Both the position numbers and the translations under genes were made by a program. Below are positions 22,795 to 31,329 of a stretch of DNA of 38,900 bases, piece by piece. The notes below the pieces were generated by a model. That model did no database searches and had not been told where the DNA came from. It was given only the letters and a program-made list of their open reading frames with translations. The stretch lies in contig DASYIY010000016.1 in assembly GCA_035997045.1 (NCBI GenBank), positions 1-38,900 of the forward strand. Direction: 5' to 3'. Each line of letters begins with the position of its first letter. Position 1 is the first letter of the stretch. Source of the DNA: VRUE01 sp035997045 (lineage in GTDB: Bacteria > Actinomycetota > Thermoleophilia > Solirubrobacterales > 70-9).

Positions 22795-23355
22795 TCAGGC
22801 GCGCGAGAGGTATTCGCCGCTGCGGGTGTCGACGCGGATGATCTCGCCCTCTTCGATGAAGAGCGGAACCTGCACGACCACGCCCGACTCCAGGGTCGCC
22901 GACTTGTTGCCGCCGCCCGAGGCGGTGTCGCCCTTGACGCCCGGCTCGGTCTGGGTCACCTTCATCTCGATCGCGCTCGCCACCTGCACGTCGCTGGGCC
23001 GCTCGTCGACGAAGAGCACGTCGACCTCGGCGTTGGGCAGCAGCCACTGCATCGCCTCGCCGACCAGGTCGCGTGGGATCTCGATCTGCTCGTAGTCGCG
23101 GTTGTCCATGAAGACAGCTGCCTCGCCGGAGTCGTAGAGGTACTGCATCTTGCGCGACTCGGTCCGCACCGGGCGGAACTTCTCACCGGCGCGGAAAGTC
23201 TTGTCCTGCACCGTCCCGTCCTCGATCTTGCGCAGCTTGGTCCGCACGAAGGCACCGCCCTTGCCCGGCTTGACGTGCTGGAACTCGATGATCCGGAAGA
23301 TCTTCCCGTCGATCTCGATGTGCGAGCCGTTCTTGAACTGGTTGGTTGAAATCAC
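22795..23355 (-). CDS. efp: Translation elongation factor P
   Basis: 186 aa; binds ribosomes stalled at polyproline and promotes peptide bond formation. The N-terminal KOW-like domain holds IEFQHVKPGKGGAFVR with the tip Lys that is modified in some bacteria; the middle domain has YLYDSGEAAVFMDNRDYEQ; the C-terminal OB domain ends GDTASGGGNKSATLESG. Start is the GTG at 23355 (MISTNQFKNG), with AAGG about 9 bases upstream; the frame is open upstream to 23646 but that part overlaps the divergent secreted gene. Its neighbours are not the usual pepQ and nusB: small accessory genes lie between. Confidence 0.96.
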   Translation of the reverse strand: MISTNQFKNGSHIEIDGKIFRIIEFQHVKPGKGGAFVRTKLRKIEDGTVQDKTFRAGEKFRPVRTESRKMQYLYDSGEAAVFMDNRDYEQIEIPRDLVGEAMQWLLPNAEVDVLFVDERPSDVQVASAIEMKVTQTEPGVKGDTASGGGNKSATLESGVVVQVPLFIEEGEIIRVDTRSGEYLSRA

Positions 23356-23449
23356 GGCGGGAACCTTAGTGCCCCGGAGGGCGCGCCGCCGCCGAGGGAG
23401 CCGAACAGCGGACCGCTCCGTTGCGGGCGCTAGCCTGTTGAAGCCAGGG

Positions 23450-23944
23450 ATGAGGGGATCGCTTCGAATTGCCGTGTTGACCGCTGCCGCGATGCTGCTG
23501 CTCGCGACCGGCGCGCAGGCCGAAGAAGTCCCCGGCCGCGCCGAATACGTCGAACAGGTCGAGCCGATCTGCCAGGCGAACACGGAAGCCAACCGGCGCA
23601 TCCTCAAGAACGTGAGGACGAAGGCCCACAGCAAGGCGCCGGGCAAGGTGAGGGAAGCGGGCGCTCAATTCATCCGGGCATCGGGGGCCTTCGGCGCCGC
23701 CGAGACGAAAATCGCCGCGGTGCCGCGGCCCGCTGCCGACGACGCCCGCCTGCTCAAGTGGTTCAAGTACCTCGACATCGTGAAAACGAATCTGGGCAAA
23801 CTTGGCAAGGCGCTGAAAGCAGAAGAGAAAATTCTCGCCGCACACGAACAGATCCGGGTCGAACGTGCCAGCAACGCCGCCAACAACGTCAGCTTCGTCT
23901 TCGAATTCCACTACTGCCACCTGAGCGCCTCGACCTTCAGCTGA
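23450..23944 (+). CDS. Secreted helical protein, lineage-specific family
   Basis: 164 aa from the ATG at 23450, with a signal peptide (SLRIAVLTAAAMLLLATGAQ, AEE). The mature part is a predicted helical bundle: EYVEQVEPICQANTEANRRI, RTKAHSKAPGKVREAGAQF, a conserved-looking VPRPAADDARLLKWFKYLD, and a C-terminal NAANNVSFVFEFHYC. Two Cys (in PICQ and HYCHL) could pair. I recognise the pattern as one common in Solirubrobacterales secreted proteins, function unknown. Divergent from efp, 94 bp apart, so they share a promoter region. Confidence 0.75.
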   Translation: MRGSLRIAVLTAAAMLLLATGAQAEEVPGRAEYVEQVEPICQANTEANRRILKNVRTKAHSKAPGKVREAGAQFIRASGAFGAAETKIAAVPRPAADDARLLKWFKYLDIVKTNLGKLGKALKAEEKILAAHEQIRVERASNAANNVSFVFEFHYCHLSASTFS

Positions 23945-23976
23945 GGCTCGGCTCATCGAGCGGCGGCCCCTGGCGG

Positions 23977-24780
23977 CTATTTGCGTTCGGCGGCGGTGCT
24001 GGTGGTCAGCGCGGCCGCCGAACCGCCGGAGAGAACCCGGCGGACCAGGCGCGGCGCGAGGATGCGGGCGATCGCCGCAAGCGCGTAAGGACGCGGCACG
24101 TAGCGCTCGGCCTTGCCACCGGGCCCGGCCTCGAGGATCGCCTCGGCAACGCTCTCCGGCTTCGAGACGACCCAGCGGGTCAGCGCCCGCTCGCGCAACT
24201 CCGTCGCCGGGAAGCCCTCGGTGGCGATGAAGCCCGGCAGCACCATGCCGACGTGGACGCCGTGCGGGCGCTCCTCGGCGTAGAGCGCATCGGTCCAGCC
24301 GATCAGGGCGAACTTGCTCGCCGAGTAGGCGCCGGTGCGGGCGCGGGCGACGCGCCCGGCGGTGCTGGCGACGTTGACGATCGCGCTCGGCGCCGATGAG
24401 CGCAGGGCCGGCAGCAGCGCCTCGGTGAGGCGAACGACCGCATCGAAGTTGATCTCCATGTGGCGCTGGACATTGGCGTAGCCGGCCTCGCCAAAATTGC
24501 CGCGCCAGGAGGCGCCGGCGTTGTTGACCAGCAGGGTCAGCCGCCCGCCGTGCTCGACGACGTGGGCGCCGATCAGCTCGGGAGCCTCGGCATCGGTCAG
24601 GTCGGTGGCGACATAGGTCGCCTCGCACGGCAGCGACTCGGTCAGCGCCCGCAAGCGGTCCTCGCGCCGGGCGACAAGGATCAAGCTGGCGCCGGGCTCG
24701 CGCGCGAGCCGGCGCGCGGTCGCTTCGCCGATCCCGCTGGAGGCTCCAGTTACCAGTGCCCTAATACCGCTGGCCGTCAC
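23977..24780 (-). CDS. Short-chain dehydrogenase/reductase
   Basis: 267 aa classical SDR. TGASSGIGEATARRLA (nucleotide loop), ATDLTDAEAP, NNAGASWRGNFGE, the catalytic Ser in VNVASTAGR and Y-x3-K in AYSASKFALIG, then LPGFIATEGFP. The C-terminal tail (AIARILAPRLVRRVLSGGSA) is hydrophobic and basic, suggesting membrane association as in some lipid or ketoacyl reductases. ATG-type start at 24780, substrate unknown. Convergent with the secreted gene and divergent from the peptidase gene. Confidence 0.92.
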   Translation of the reverse strand: MTASGIRALVTGASSGIGEATARRLAREPGASLILVARREDRLRALTESLPCEATYVATDLTDAEAPELIGAHVVEHGGRLTLLVNNAGASWRGNFGEAGYANVQRHMEINFDAVVRLTEALLPALRSSAPSAIVNVASTAGRVARARTGAYSASKFALIGWTDALYAEERPHGVHVGMVLPGFIATEGFPATELRERALTRWVVSKPESVAEAILEAGPGGKAERYVPRPYALAAIARILAPRLVRRVLSGGSAAALTTSTAAERK

Positions 24781-24844
24781 CTGTGGAACGCTATTGGAAA
24801 GCCGGACTGCGGACGCTTGTCCGAATCGACATACTGCGCGCCTT

Positions 24845-25894
24845 GTGAACGAAAGCCCTGGACTACTCCATAACCTTCTGCGCGCCCCCGGCCCCTCGGG
24901 CTACGAGACTCAAGCAGCCGCGGTCTGGCGCGAGGCCGCTTCCTTCGCGACGCTCTCCACCGACGGGATCGGCTCTTCGGTAGCCCGCATCGGCGAGCCC
25001 TCGCCGCTGCTGGCGGTCGTCGGCCACATCGATGAGATCGGCCTGGTGATCCGCCACATCGACGACAAGGGCTTCCTCTGGTTCGCGCCGATCGGGGGTT
25101 GGGACCCGCAGATCCTCGTCGGCCAGCGGATTGAGATCCAGGGCCTCAATGGCCCGGTGCCCGGTGTCGTCGGGCGCAAGCCACTGCATCTGCTCGACGC
25201 CGACGCGCGCAAGAAGGTGGTCGAACTCAAGGGCCTGCACATCGACATCGGTGCCGATGGTCGCGAGGAGGCCGCCGAGTTAGTCCGCGTCGGCGACCCG
25301 GCCGTGATCGCTTCCGAGCCACTGGCGCTCTCCGGCGAGCGCCTCGTTTCCCGCGCCATGGACAACCGCCTCGGCGCCTACGTCGCCCTTGAGGCGCTGC
25401 GGCGCTGCGACGAGCGCGGCTCGCTGAAGGCCAGCTTCGCGGCGATCGCTGCCGTACAGGAGGAGATCGGGCTCTTCGGCGCCCGCACCTCCGCCTTTGC
25501 CGTGCAGCCGGACCTGGCGATCGTCGTCGACGTCACCCACGCGACCGACGCCCCGGGGATCGACGAAAAGGAGCTTGGCAGCCACTCGCTCGGTTCCGGC
25601 CCGGTCATCTACCGCGGTGCCACCCTCTCGCCCAAGGTCTTCGAGCTGCTGGTCGAGACGGCCGAGGCCGCGGGAATCGAGCACACCGTCGGCGCCACCG
25701 GCAACTCGACCGGGACCGACGCCGACGCCGTCCAGTTCGCCCGCTCCGGCATCCCGACAAGCCTCGTCTCGATCCCGCTTCGATACATGCACTCGCCGGT
25801 CGAGATGGTCGACCTCGCCGACGTCGAGGCGACGGTCGAACTGATCGCCGCCTTTGCGGCACGCCTCGACGACGACATAGACCTCAGTCGTTAG
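24845..25894 (+). CDS. M42 family metallopeptidase (glutamyl aminopeptidase/endoglucanase-like)
   Basis: 349 aa cytosolic di-zinc aminopeptidase, typically tetrahedral dodecamers. Start at the GTG 24845 (MNESPGLLHNLLRAPGPSGYE); an ATG 17 codons earlier has no homologous sequence. Metal and catalytic residues are seen in order: GHIDEIG (His and Asp), RAMDNRLGAY (bridging Asp), VQEEIGLFGA (Glu pair), VDVTHATD, and the last His in YMHSPVEMV. Removes N-terminal residues from peptides left by the proteasome or other proteases. Its stop overlaps the GGDEF gene stop by 4 bp (convergent). Confidence 0.93.
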   Translation: MNESPGLLHNLLRAPGPSGYETQAAAVWREAASFATLSTDGIGSSVARIGEPSPLLAVVGHIDEIGLVIRHIDDKGFLWFAPIGGWDPQILVGQRIEIQGLNGPVPGVVGRKPLHLLDADARKKVVELKGLHIDIGADGREEAAELVRVGDPAVIASEPLALSGERLVSRAMDNRLGAYVALEALRRCDERGSLKASFAAIAAVQEEIGLFGARTSAFAVQPDLAIVVDVTHATDAPGIDEKELGSHSLGSGPVIYRGATLSPKVFELLVETAEAAGIEHTVGATGNSTGTDADAVQFARSGIPTSLVSIPLRYMHSPVEMVDLADVEATVELIAAFAARLDDDIDLSR

Positions 25895-26976
25895 TTCGCG
25901 ACGAAGACTTGGTCTCGGCCGCCGGCCTTGGCGGAGTAAAGAGCGACGTCGGCACGGGCGACGAGGTCGTCGGTGTTGACCGTCGGGGGCCCGGAGACGG
26001 CCGCGCCGATGCTGATCGTCACCTCGACCCCGGCCGGGCGGCGTTTGCGTACCGCCTGGCGCAGCCGCTCGGCGATCCCGACCGCATCCACCTCGGTGGC
26101 TCCCGGCAGGACGACGAGGATCTCCTCGCCACCGATCCGGTAAATCGAGTCGCCGGCACGCAGCACCGAACGCATCGTGTCGGCGACGTCCTTGAGGACC
26201 GCGTCGCCGGCCGCGTGACCGAGCTTGTCGTTGACGCGCTTGAAGTGATCGAGGTCGCAGAGCAGCAGAGCGTGCGAGAGGCCTTTCTTGCCGCTGCTGG
26301 GCTGTCCGTCGAGTTCAGCCAGGCGCTGCTCGAGGGCGTTTCGGTTGAAGAGGCCGGTGAGCGGGTCGAGAGTCGAGCGGCGGCGGTGGGCGCGATCGGA
26401 CTCGACCAGCGCCCCGGAGAGAATCACGGTGCTGAGGATCAGGGCGGCGGCGGCGACCAGGGTCTGACTGTGGGCCGCGGCGCTGGCGGGATCGACCGCG
26501 ACCGTGCTGAGCAGGAAGATGGCGAGGAGATAGGCAGTGCCGACCGCCATCCCCCACGGCTCGAAGCGGACGCCGAGGGTGACTGCGGGCAGCGCGAACC
26601 ACATCAGCGCCGGGCTCGCCGGCCCACCGCTGGCGATCACGGCGCCGGCCAGCAGCAATGGCAGCAGACCCCAGGCTCCCGCCACCCATAACCCCGGGTG
26701 CGGGCTGCTGCGCATGAAGCGGTCGGCAACGGCGAAGCCACAGAAGCCGGCGCCGAGCGGCGCCAGCCAGAGCCAGCCGACCTCGGCACTGGCCGAGGCC
26801 AGGGCCAGGCCGAGAATCGCGAAGCAAGCCGTGCGGTAGCGCCGCATCCGCCGCTCCATGTCGAGCAGGCGCTCGCGGCGCGCTTCGGCGCGGATCGCCG
26901 CGAGGGACTCGCTCGAGCTGCCCGGACCCCGCTCGGAGCGGAGGGCGTCGCGAAGGATGTTCGATGTCGATGGCAC
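25891..26976 (-). CDS. Membrane diguanylate cyclase (GGDEF)
   Basis: 361 aa. Membrane domain of about six helices (48-63, 67-84, 95-115, 122-137, 143-160, 170-190) then a GGDEF domain from about 200: DPLTGLFNRNALEQRL, LCDLDHFKRVNDKLGHAAGD, and the active motif as GGEEI at 282-286. The inhibitory-site RxxD is intact (R273-A-G-D276) five residues before it, so the enzyme should be active and product-inhibited by c-di-GMP. GTG start at 26976. c-di-GMP often controls exopolysaccharide synthases of the PgaCD kind, and one is encoded in the same window. No EAL or PilZ domain is present. Confidence 0.93.
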   Translation of the reverse strand: MPSTSNILRDALRSERGPGSSSESLAAIRAEARRERLLDMERRMRRYRTACFAILGLALASASAEVGWLWLAPLGAGFCGFAVADRFMRSSPHPGLWVAGAWGLLPLLLAGAVIASGGPASPALMWFALPAVTLGVRFEPWGMAVGTAYLLAIFLLSTVAVDPASAAAHSQTLVAAAALILSTVILSGALVESDRAHRRRSTLDPLTGLFNRNALEQRLAELDGQPSSGKKGLSHALLLCDLDHFKRVNDKLGHAAGDAVLKDVADTMRSVLRAGDSIYRIGGEEILVVLPGATEVDAVGIAERLRQAVRKRRPAGVEVTISIGAAVSGPPTVNTDDLVARADVALYSAKAGGRDQVFVAN

Positions 26977-27036
26977 GTTCGCCTCATCGACTGCCGCTTT
27001 GCCGGGTCTTAAATCTGCACTCGGTTAGCCGCCTCG

Positions 27037-28095
27037 TCACTCGACGAGCTGCAGCTCCTTGGGCAGGCCGCTGAGGTTACGGTAACCGCCCTCGCCAACG
27101 ACGACCAGATCCTCGATCCGCACGCCCAGCTCGCCCGGCAGGTAGATCCCCGGCTCGATCGTCACCACTTCGCCGGGCGCAAGCACGTCCTCGGAGCGCT
27201 GCGAGACGCGCGGCTCCTCGTGCACCTCGAGCCCGACGCCGTGGCCGAGCCCGTGGCCGAAGCGCTCGCCGTGGCCGGCAGCGGCGATGCGCTCGCGGGC
27301 GACGCCGTCGACGTCCTCCGCCCGGGCCCCGGCAGCGACGGCGCCAAGCGCCGCTTCCTGGGCCTGGAGCACGGTCGCGTAGACCTCGCGGGCGCGCTCG
27401 CCGGGCTCACCGGTGGCAAAGGTGCGGGTGCCGTCGGAGCAGTAGCCGTCGAGCTTTGCCCCCATGTCGAAGACGACCAGCTCGCCGCGGCCGATCTCGC
27501 GCTCGCCCGGCTCTGCGTGCGGAAGCGCCCCGTTGGGACCGGCGGCGACGATCGTCGGGAAGGAGGGCTCGGCGCCCTGCTCGCGCATCCAGGCCTCCAC
27601 CCCGCGGGCGACATCGAGCTCCGTGCGCCCAGCGAGTCCGCGCTCCAGCGCCCAGCGCCAAGCCTCGTCGGCCAACTCGGCCGCGGTGGCGATCGCCGCC
27701 AACTCGGCCTCGTCCTTGACCCGGCGCAGCTTCTCGACCGTCCCCCCCGCACCCTCGAGCGAGACGCCCCCGGCCAGCTTCTCCTCCAGCTTGCCCTTGG
27801 CGCGAACCGACATGTGGTGGTCTTCGAAGCCGACCTTGCCAACCAGACGCTCGGCGATCCCACCGAGCCAGTCGTCTTTGACCGTGATCACCTCCCAACC
27901 CTCGATCTCGGCCTCGGCGCGCTCGGTGTAGCGAAAGTCGGTGAGGAAGACGCGCCCATCGCCGCCGCAAATGCAGGCGCCGTTGGTGCCGCCGAAGCCG
28001 GTCAGGTACTGGACGTTGACCCGGTCGCTGACCAGGAAACGGTCGAGCCCGCGCTCGGCGACCAGGGCCGCCAGACGGTCGCCACGCTCCTGCAT
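27037..28095 (-). CDS. pepQ: Xaa-Pro dipeptidase (M24 family)
   Basis: 352 aa. N-terminal creatinase-like domain (RLAALVAERGLDRFLVSDRV, NVQYLTGFGG) and C-terminal pita-bread domain with the five metal ligands: Asp in VFDMGAKLDG, Asp in YCSDGTRTF, His in GHGLGHGVGLEVHE, Glu in TIEPGIYLP, Glu in VRIEDLVVV. Cleaves dipeptides with C-terminal proline. Start is the ATG at 28095, which shares one base with the aroQ stop (TGATG), so it is coupled to the aro genes. In many actinobacteria efp is next; here it is about 3.7 kb away. Confidence 0.93.
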   Translation of the reverse strand: MQERGDRLAALVAERGLDRFLVSDRVNVQYLTGFGGTNGACICGGDGRVFLTDFRYTERAEAEIEGWEVITVKDDWLGGIAERLVGKVGFEDHHMSVRAKGKLEEKLAGGVSLEGAGGTVEKLRRVKDEAELAAIATAAELADEAWRWALERGLAGRTELDVARGVEAWMREQGAEPSFPTIVAAGPNGALPHAEPGEREIGRGELVVFDMGAKLDGYCSDGTRTFATGEPGERAREVYATVLQAQEAALGAVAAGARAEDVDGVARERIAAAGHGERFGHGLGHGVGLEVHEEPRVSQRSEDVLAPGEVVTIEPGIYLPGELGVRIEDLVVVGEGGYRNLSGLPKELQLVE

Positions 28096-28553
28096 CAGCC
28101 CGCGCTGGCGCCGAGCTTGCCTGCCAGCAACTCGAGTGCGTCGCGGTAGCCGTCCGGCCCCTTGCCGCAGATCTTCGCCAGCACCAGGCCGTCGAAGACG
28201 GAGAGCCGCCGCCACTCCTCGCGCGACTCGACGTCGGAGAGGTGGACCTCAACCGCCGGCAGGGCAGCGACGTCGAGCGCGTCGGCGATCGCCCGGCTGT
28301 AGTGCGACCAGGCGCCCGCGTTGACGATCGCCGAATCGGCCAGCTCGGGCAGGCGGTGCATGTACTCGACGAACTCGCCCTCGGAGTTGGTCTGGAAGAA
28401 GATCGTTGCCAGGCCCTGCTCGCGCGCCCAGTCCTCGATCTTGGTCTCCAGGTCGCGCAGAGAGAGACCGCCATAGACCTCGGGATCGCGGCGGTCGAGG
28501 ATGTCGAAGTTGACGCCGTGCAGCACGGCGACGCGATTGTGGGCGGTGGTCAT
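28095..28553 (-). CDS. aroQ: Type II 3-dehydroquinate dehydratase
   Basis: 152 aa, the class II dodecameric enzyme of the shikimate pathway. Active-site set is recognisable: R21/R22 and Y27 in DRRDPEVYGG, N78 and H84 in NAGAWSHYS, E102 and H104 in EVHLSDVESREE, R116. Around them the sequence departs from the family: GVNFDIL in place of GPNLNLL, QTNSEGE, and NAGAWSH for NPGGLTH. It keeps a normal length. 4-bp overlap with aroKB upstream and 1-base overlap with pepQ. Confidence 0.87.
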   Translation of the reverse strand: MTTAHNRVAVLHGVNFDILDRRDPEVYGGLSLRDLETKIEDWAREQGLATIFFQTNSEGEFVEYMHRLPELADSAIVNAGAWSHYSRAIADALDVAALPAVEVHLSDVESREEWRRLSVFDGLVLAKICGKGPDGYRDALELLAGKLGASAG

Positions 28554-30079
28554 CTGTAGAGCTCCTCCACGGCGGCCCTGACCTTAGCCGGATCGACCAG
28601 CTCGCCGATCCGGGGTGCGCCCGGCTCCGCCAGAAGGACAAAGCCGACGCCCTCCGCCGTGCGCTTCTTGTCGCGTTGCAGGGCATCGAGAGTTTCGCCG
28701 AGATCGACGGCGGGATCGAGTGCCGTCGGCAGTTCGTGGCGAGCGAGGATCGACTCGACCTCGTCGCGTAGTTGCGGTGCGTCCGAGAGGCGCAGCGCGG
28801 CCAGTAGCCCGAGCCCGATCGCCTCGCCGTGGCGGTAGCGCCGGTAGCCGCTCGCCGCCTCGATCGCGTGGCCGACGGTGTGGCCGAGGTTGAGCACTGC
28901 CCGCCTGCCGCCATCGCGCTCGTCGGCGGCAACGACCTCGCACTTGTAGCGGGCGCAGGCGAAGACGAGATCGGTGAGGTCAGCAGCGTCGAGCGCGACG
29001 AGCGAGCGCGAGCGCTCCCAGAGTTCGCCGCCCGCCAGCAGCCCGGTCTTCAGCAGCTCGACGAAGCCGGCGGCCAGCTCGGCGCCGGGCAAGCTAGCGA
29101 GGGTCGAGGTGTCGACCAGGACGGCAGCCGGCAGCTGGTAGGCACCGGCGTAGTTCTTGCCCTCGGGCAGGTCTACCCCGGTCTTGCCTCCGTAGGCCGA
29201 ATCGACCTGCGCGACCAGCGTGGTCGGGACCTGGATCACCTGCACGCCGCGCTGGTAGAGGTGGGCGCAGAGACCCGCCAGGTCGCCGACGACGCCGCCG
29301 CCGAGGGCGACGACGTGGTCCTCGCGAGTCATCCCGGCGCCCGCCATCTCCCGCAGCACCCGCTCCGCTTCGGCCAGCGTCTTCGCCGACTCGCCGGGCT
29401 CGACCTCGATCCGGCCCGCGAGCGGGCCGAGCTGGTCGGCGTAGAGAGCTCCGACCACGGTGTCGGTGACGCAGAAACGCTCTCCCGGCAGCGGCCAAAG
29501 CTCCGTGCCAAGCACGCCGGGGCCGGCGAAGACCGGGTACTCGCCCGAGGCGCTCGCGGCCCAGAGCATCTTGCTGCCGGCCGGCAGCTCGGCGAGGGCC
29601 AACAGCGACGGCATCGCGCGGGCGACCAGACCTCGGTCTCCGGGCGGCAGGATCGCGTCTGCCAGCGAGTCGTAGAAGGGCTGGCGCTCCTCCATCAGCT
29701 TCGCAACGCCCTCGGCACTGCGGGCGAGTGGGCGGTCGCTGCGGGCGATCCGTCGCCAAGCCTCGCGAGCATCGACCTGGAGCCAGACGACAAGGTGGCG
29801 CCCGAGCGCCGTGCGCACCCGCTCGGAGAGAACGCTGCCGCCGCCGAGGGCGATCGCGCCGCCGTCGGCTTCATCGAGCAAAGCGCCGACAACCTCCGCC
29901 TCACGGGCGCGGAAAGCGTCCTCGCCATCCTCCTCGAAGGCCGCCCGGATCGGCTTGCCGAACGCCTTTTCCATCAGCTCGTCGATCTCGGTACTCTGCA
30001 GGCCGCCGTCGCGTGCCGCGGCCAGCGCCGTCGACTTGCCGGCGCCCATGAAGCCGATGAAAACCAGGGCCGGCTTCAC
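28550..30079 (-). CDS. aroKB: Bifunctional shikimate kinase / 3-dehydroquinate synthase
   Basis: 509 aa fusion. Residues 1-about 165: shikimate kinase with Walker A GFMGAGKS (9-16), IDELMEKAFG, and LGGGSVL, arginine-rich lid RSDRPLA. Residues about 180-509: dehydroquinate synthase with DxV-like TDTVVGALYAD, the NAD loop GGGVVGDLAG, PTTLVAQVDSAYGGKTG, LNLGHTVGHAIEA and HGEAIGLG (zinc ligands). The two steps are not consecutive (DHQS is step 2, SK step 5). Some actinobacteria and other bacteria have adjacent aroK and aroB; the fusion removes the boundary between them. 2 bp after aroC; 4-bp overlap with aroQ. Confidence 0.95.
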   Translation of the reverse strand: MKPALVFIGFMGAGKSTALAAARDGGLQSTEIDELMEKAFGKPIRAAFEEDGEDAFRAREAEVVGALLDEADGGAIALGGGSVLSERVRTALGRHLVVWLQVDAREAWRRIARSDRPLARSAEGVAKLMEERQPFYDSLADAILPPGDRGLVARAMPSLLALAELPAGSKMLWAASASGEYPVFAGPGVLGTELWPLPGERFCVTDTVVGALYADQLGPLAGRIEVEPGESAKTLAEAERVLREMAGAGMTREDHVVALGGGVVGDLAGLCAHLYQRGVQVIQVPTTLVAQVDSAYGGKTGVDLPEGKNYAGAYQLPAAVLVDTSTLASLPGAELAAGFVELLKTGLLAGGELWERSRSLVALDAADLTDLVFACARYKCEVVAADERDGGRRAVLNLGHTVGHAIEAASGYRRYRHGEAIGLGLLAALRLSDAPQLRDEVESILARHELPTALDPAVDLGETLDALQRDKKRTAEGVGFVLLAEPGAPRIGELVDPAKVRAAVEELYR

Positions 30080-30081
30080 GC

Positions 30082-31248
30082 TCAGCCCCGAAAGTCGATG
30101 CGCTTCTTGTAGGCCTCGACCGCGGCCAGCACGTCGTCGATGTGGTCGCCGCCGAACTTCTCGCGGTAAGTGCGCGCGAGGGTGAGGCAGACCATCGCCT
30201 CACCGACGACGGCGGCGGCCGGGACCACGGTCGAGTCGGTGCGCTCGCGCAGCGCCTGCGCCGGCTCCTTGGTCTCGGTGTCGACCGAGCGCAGCGGCTT
30301 AGTCAGGGTCGAGATCGGCTTGATCGCGGCCCGCACCGAGAGCGGCAGGCCGTTGGTCATCCCGCCCTCGAGGCCGCCGGCGTGGTTGGTCTCGCGGAAG
30401 TAGCCGCGCTGCTGCGACCAGAAGATCTCGTCGTGGGCCTCTGAGCCCGGCCGGCCGGCGACGTCCCAGGCTTCGCCGATCGAGACTCCCTTGACCGACT
30501 GGATCGAGGCAACGGCGCCGGCGAGGCGCCCGTCGAGACGGTCTTCCCAGGAGATGTGCGAGCCGAGGCCGGGAACGAGGCCGAAGGCGCGCACCTCGAA
30601 GGTGCCACCGAGGCTCTCGTTGGCCTTGCGCAGGCGGTTGATCTCCGCGACCATCGCCGCGCTCGCCTCGGCGTCGAGGCAGCGCACCGGATCGTCATCG
30701 ACGCCGGCGAAGTCCTCCGGCGCGAGGTCGGCCCGCTCGGGCGCTGTGACCGAGGCGATCTGGGTGACGTGGCTGTGGACGCTGACGCCTAGCGCGGTGA
30801 GAAAGCCGCGGGCGATCGAGCCGGCCGCGACACGGGCTGCCGTCTCGCGGGCGCTGGCCCGCTCGAGCACGTTGCGAATGTCGTCGTGGCCGTACTTCTG
30901 GGCACCGACCAGGTCGGCGTGGCCGGGCCGCGGAAGGTGGACCTGGTCGACCTCGGCCTCGACCGGCCAGGGGCTCATCCGCTCCTCCCAGTTGGCGTAG
31001 TCGCGGTTGGCAACGAGGACGGCGATCGGGCTGCCGAGGGTGCGCCCGTGGCGCAGTCCGGAGCGAATCTCGACCGTGTCGGTCTCGATCTTCATCCGCC
31101 CGCCGCGACCGTGGCCGAGCTGGCGCCGCGCCATGTCACGGTCGAGCGCCTCGCGCTCGAGCTCTAGCCCGGCCGGCATCCCCTCGACGATCGCGACCAG
31201 GCCTGGCCCGTGCGACTCGCCCGCCGTTGTAAATCGAAACGTTCCCAT
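30082..31248 (-). CDS. aroC: Chorismate synthase
   Basis: 388 aa FMN-dependent enzyme that makes chorismate from EPSP. Starts MGTFRFTTAGESHGPGLVAI; other landmarks GRGGRMKIETDTVEIRSG, SPIAVLVANRDYANW, RPGHADLVGAQKYG, RASARETAARVAAG and the C-terminal DSTVVPAAAVVGEAM. Long form with the usual loops. ATG at 31248 is 81 bp after aroE, where a candidate promoter lies, so it may begin a transcript of its own. Confidence 0.96.
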   Translation of the reverse strand: MGTFRFTTAGESHGPGLVAIVEGMPAGLELEREALDRDMARRQLGHGRGGRMKIETDTVEIRSGLRHGRTLGSPIAVLVANRDYANWEERMSPWPVEAEVDQVHLPRPGHADLVGAQKYGHDDIRNVLERASARETAARVAAGSIARGFLTALGVSVHSHVTQIASVTAPERADLAPEDFAGVDDDPVRCLDAEASAAMVAEINRLRKANESLGGTFEVRAFGLVPGLGSHISWEDRLDGRLAGAVASIQSVKGVSIGEAWDVAGRPGSEAHDEIFWSQQRGYFRETNHAGGLEGGMTNGLPLSVRAAIKPISTLTKPLRSVDTETKEPAQALRERTDSTVVPAAAVVGEAMVCLTLARTYREKFGGDHIDDVLAAVEAYKKRIDFRG

Positions 31249-31290
31249 ACCGCGCCAAGGCTATCGGCGGCCGACCACGCACGCTCTTTG

Positions 31291-31319
31291 CTGATACTTA
31301 GCCAACGAAATAGAAACAA
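31291..31319 (-). promoter_or_regulatory. Candidate promoter for aroC
   Basis: On the minus strand TTGTTT (31319-31314) and TATCAG (31296-31291) are separated by 17 bases in the only AT-rich patch of this neighbourhood, in the aroE-aroC gap. It would give a leader of about 36 bases before the aroC ATG. Matches to -35 and -10 consensus are partial (3 and 4 of 6). Confidence 0.3.
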
Positions 31320-31329
31320 CCGCGGACGA

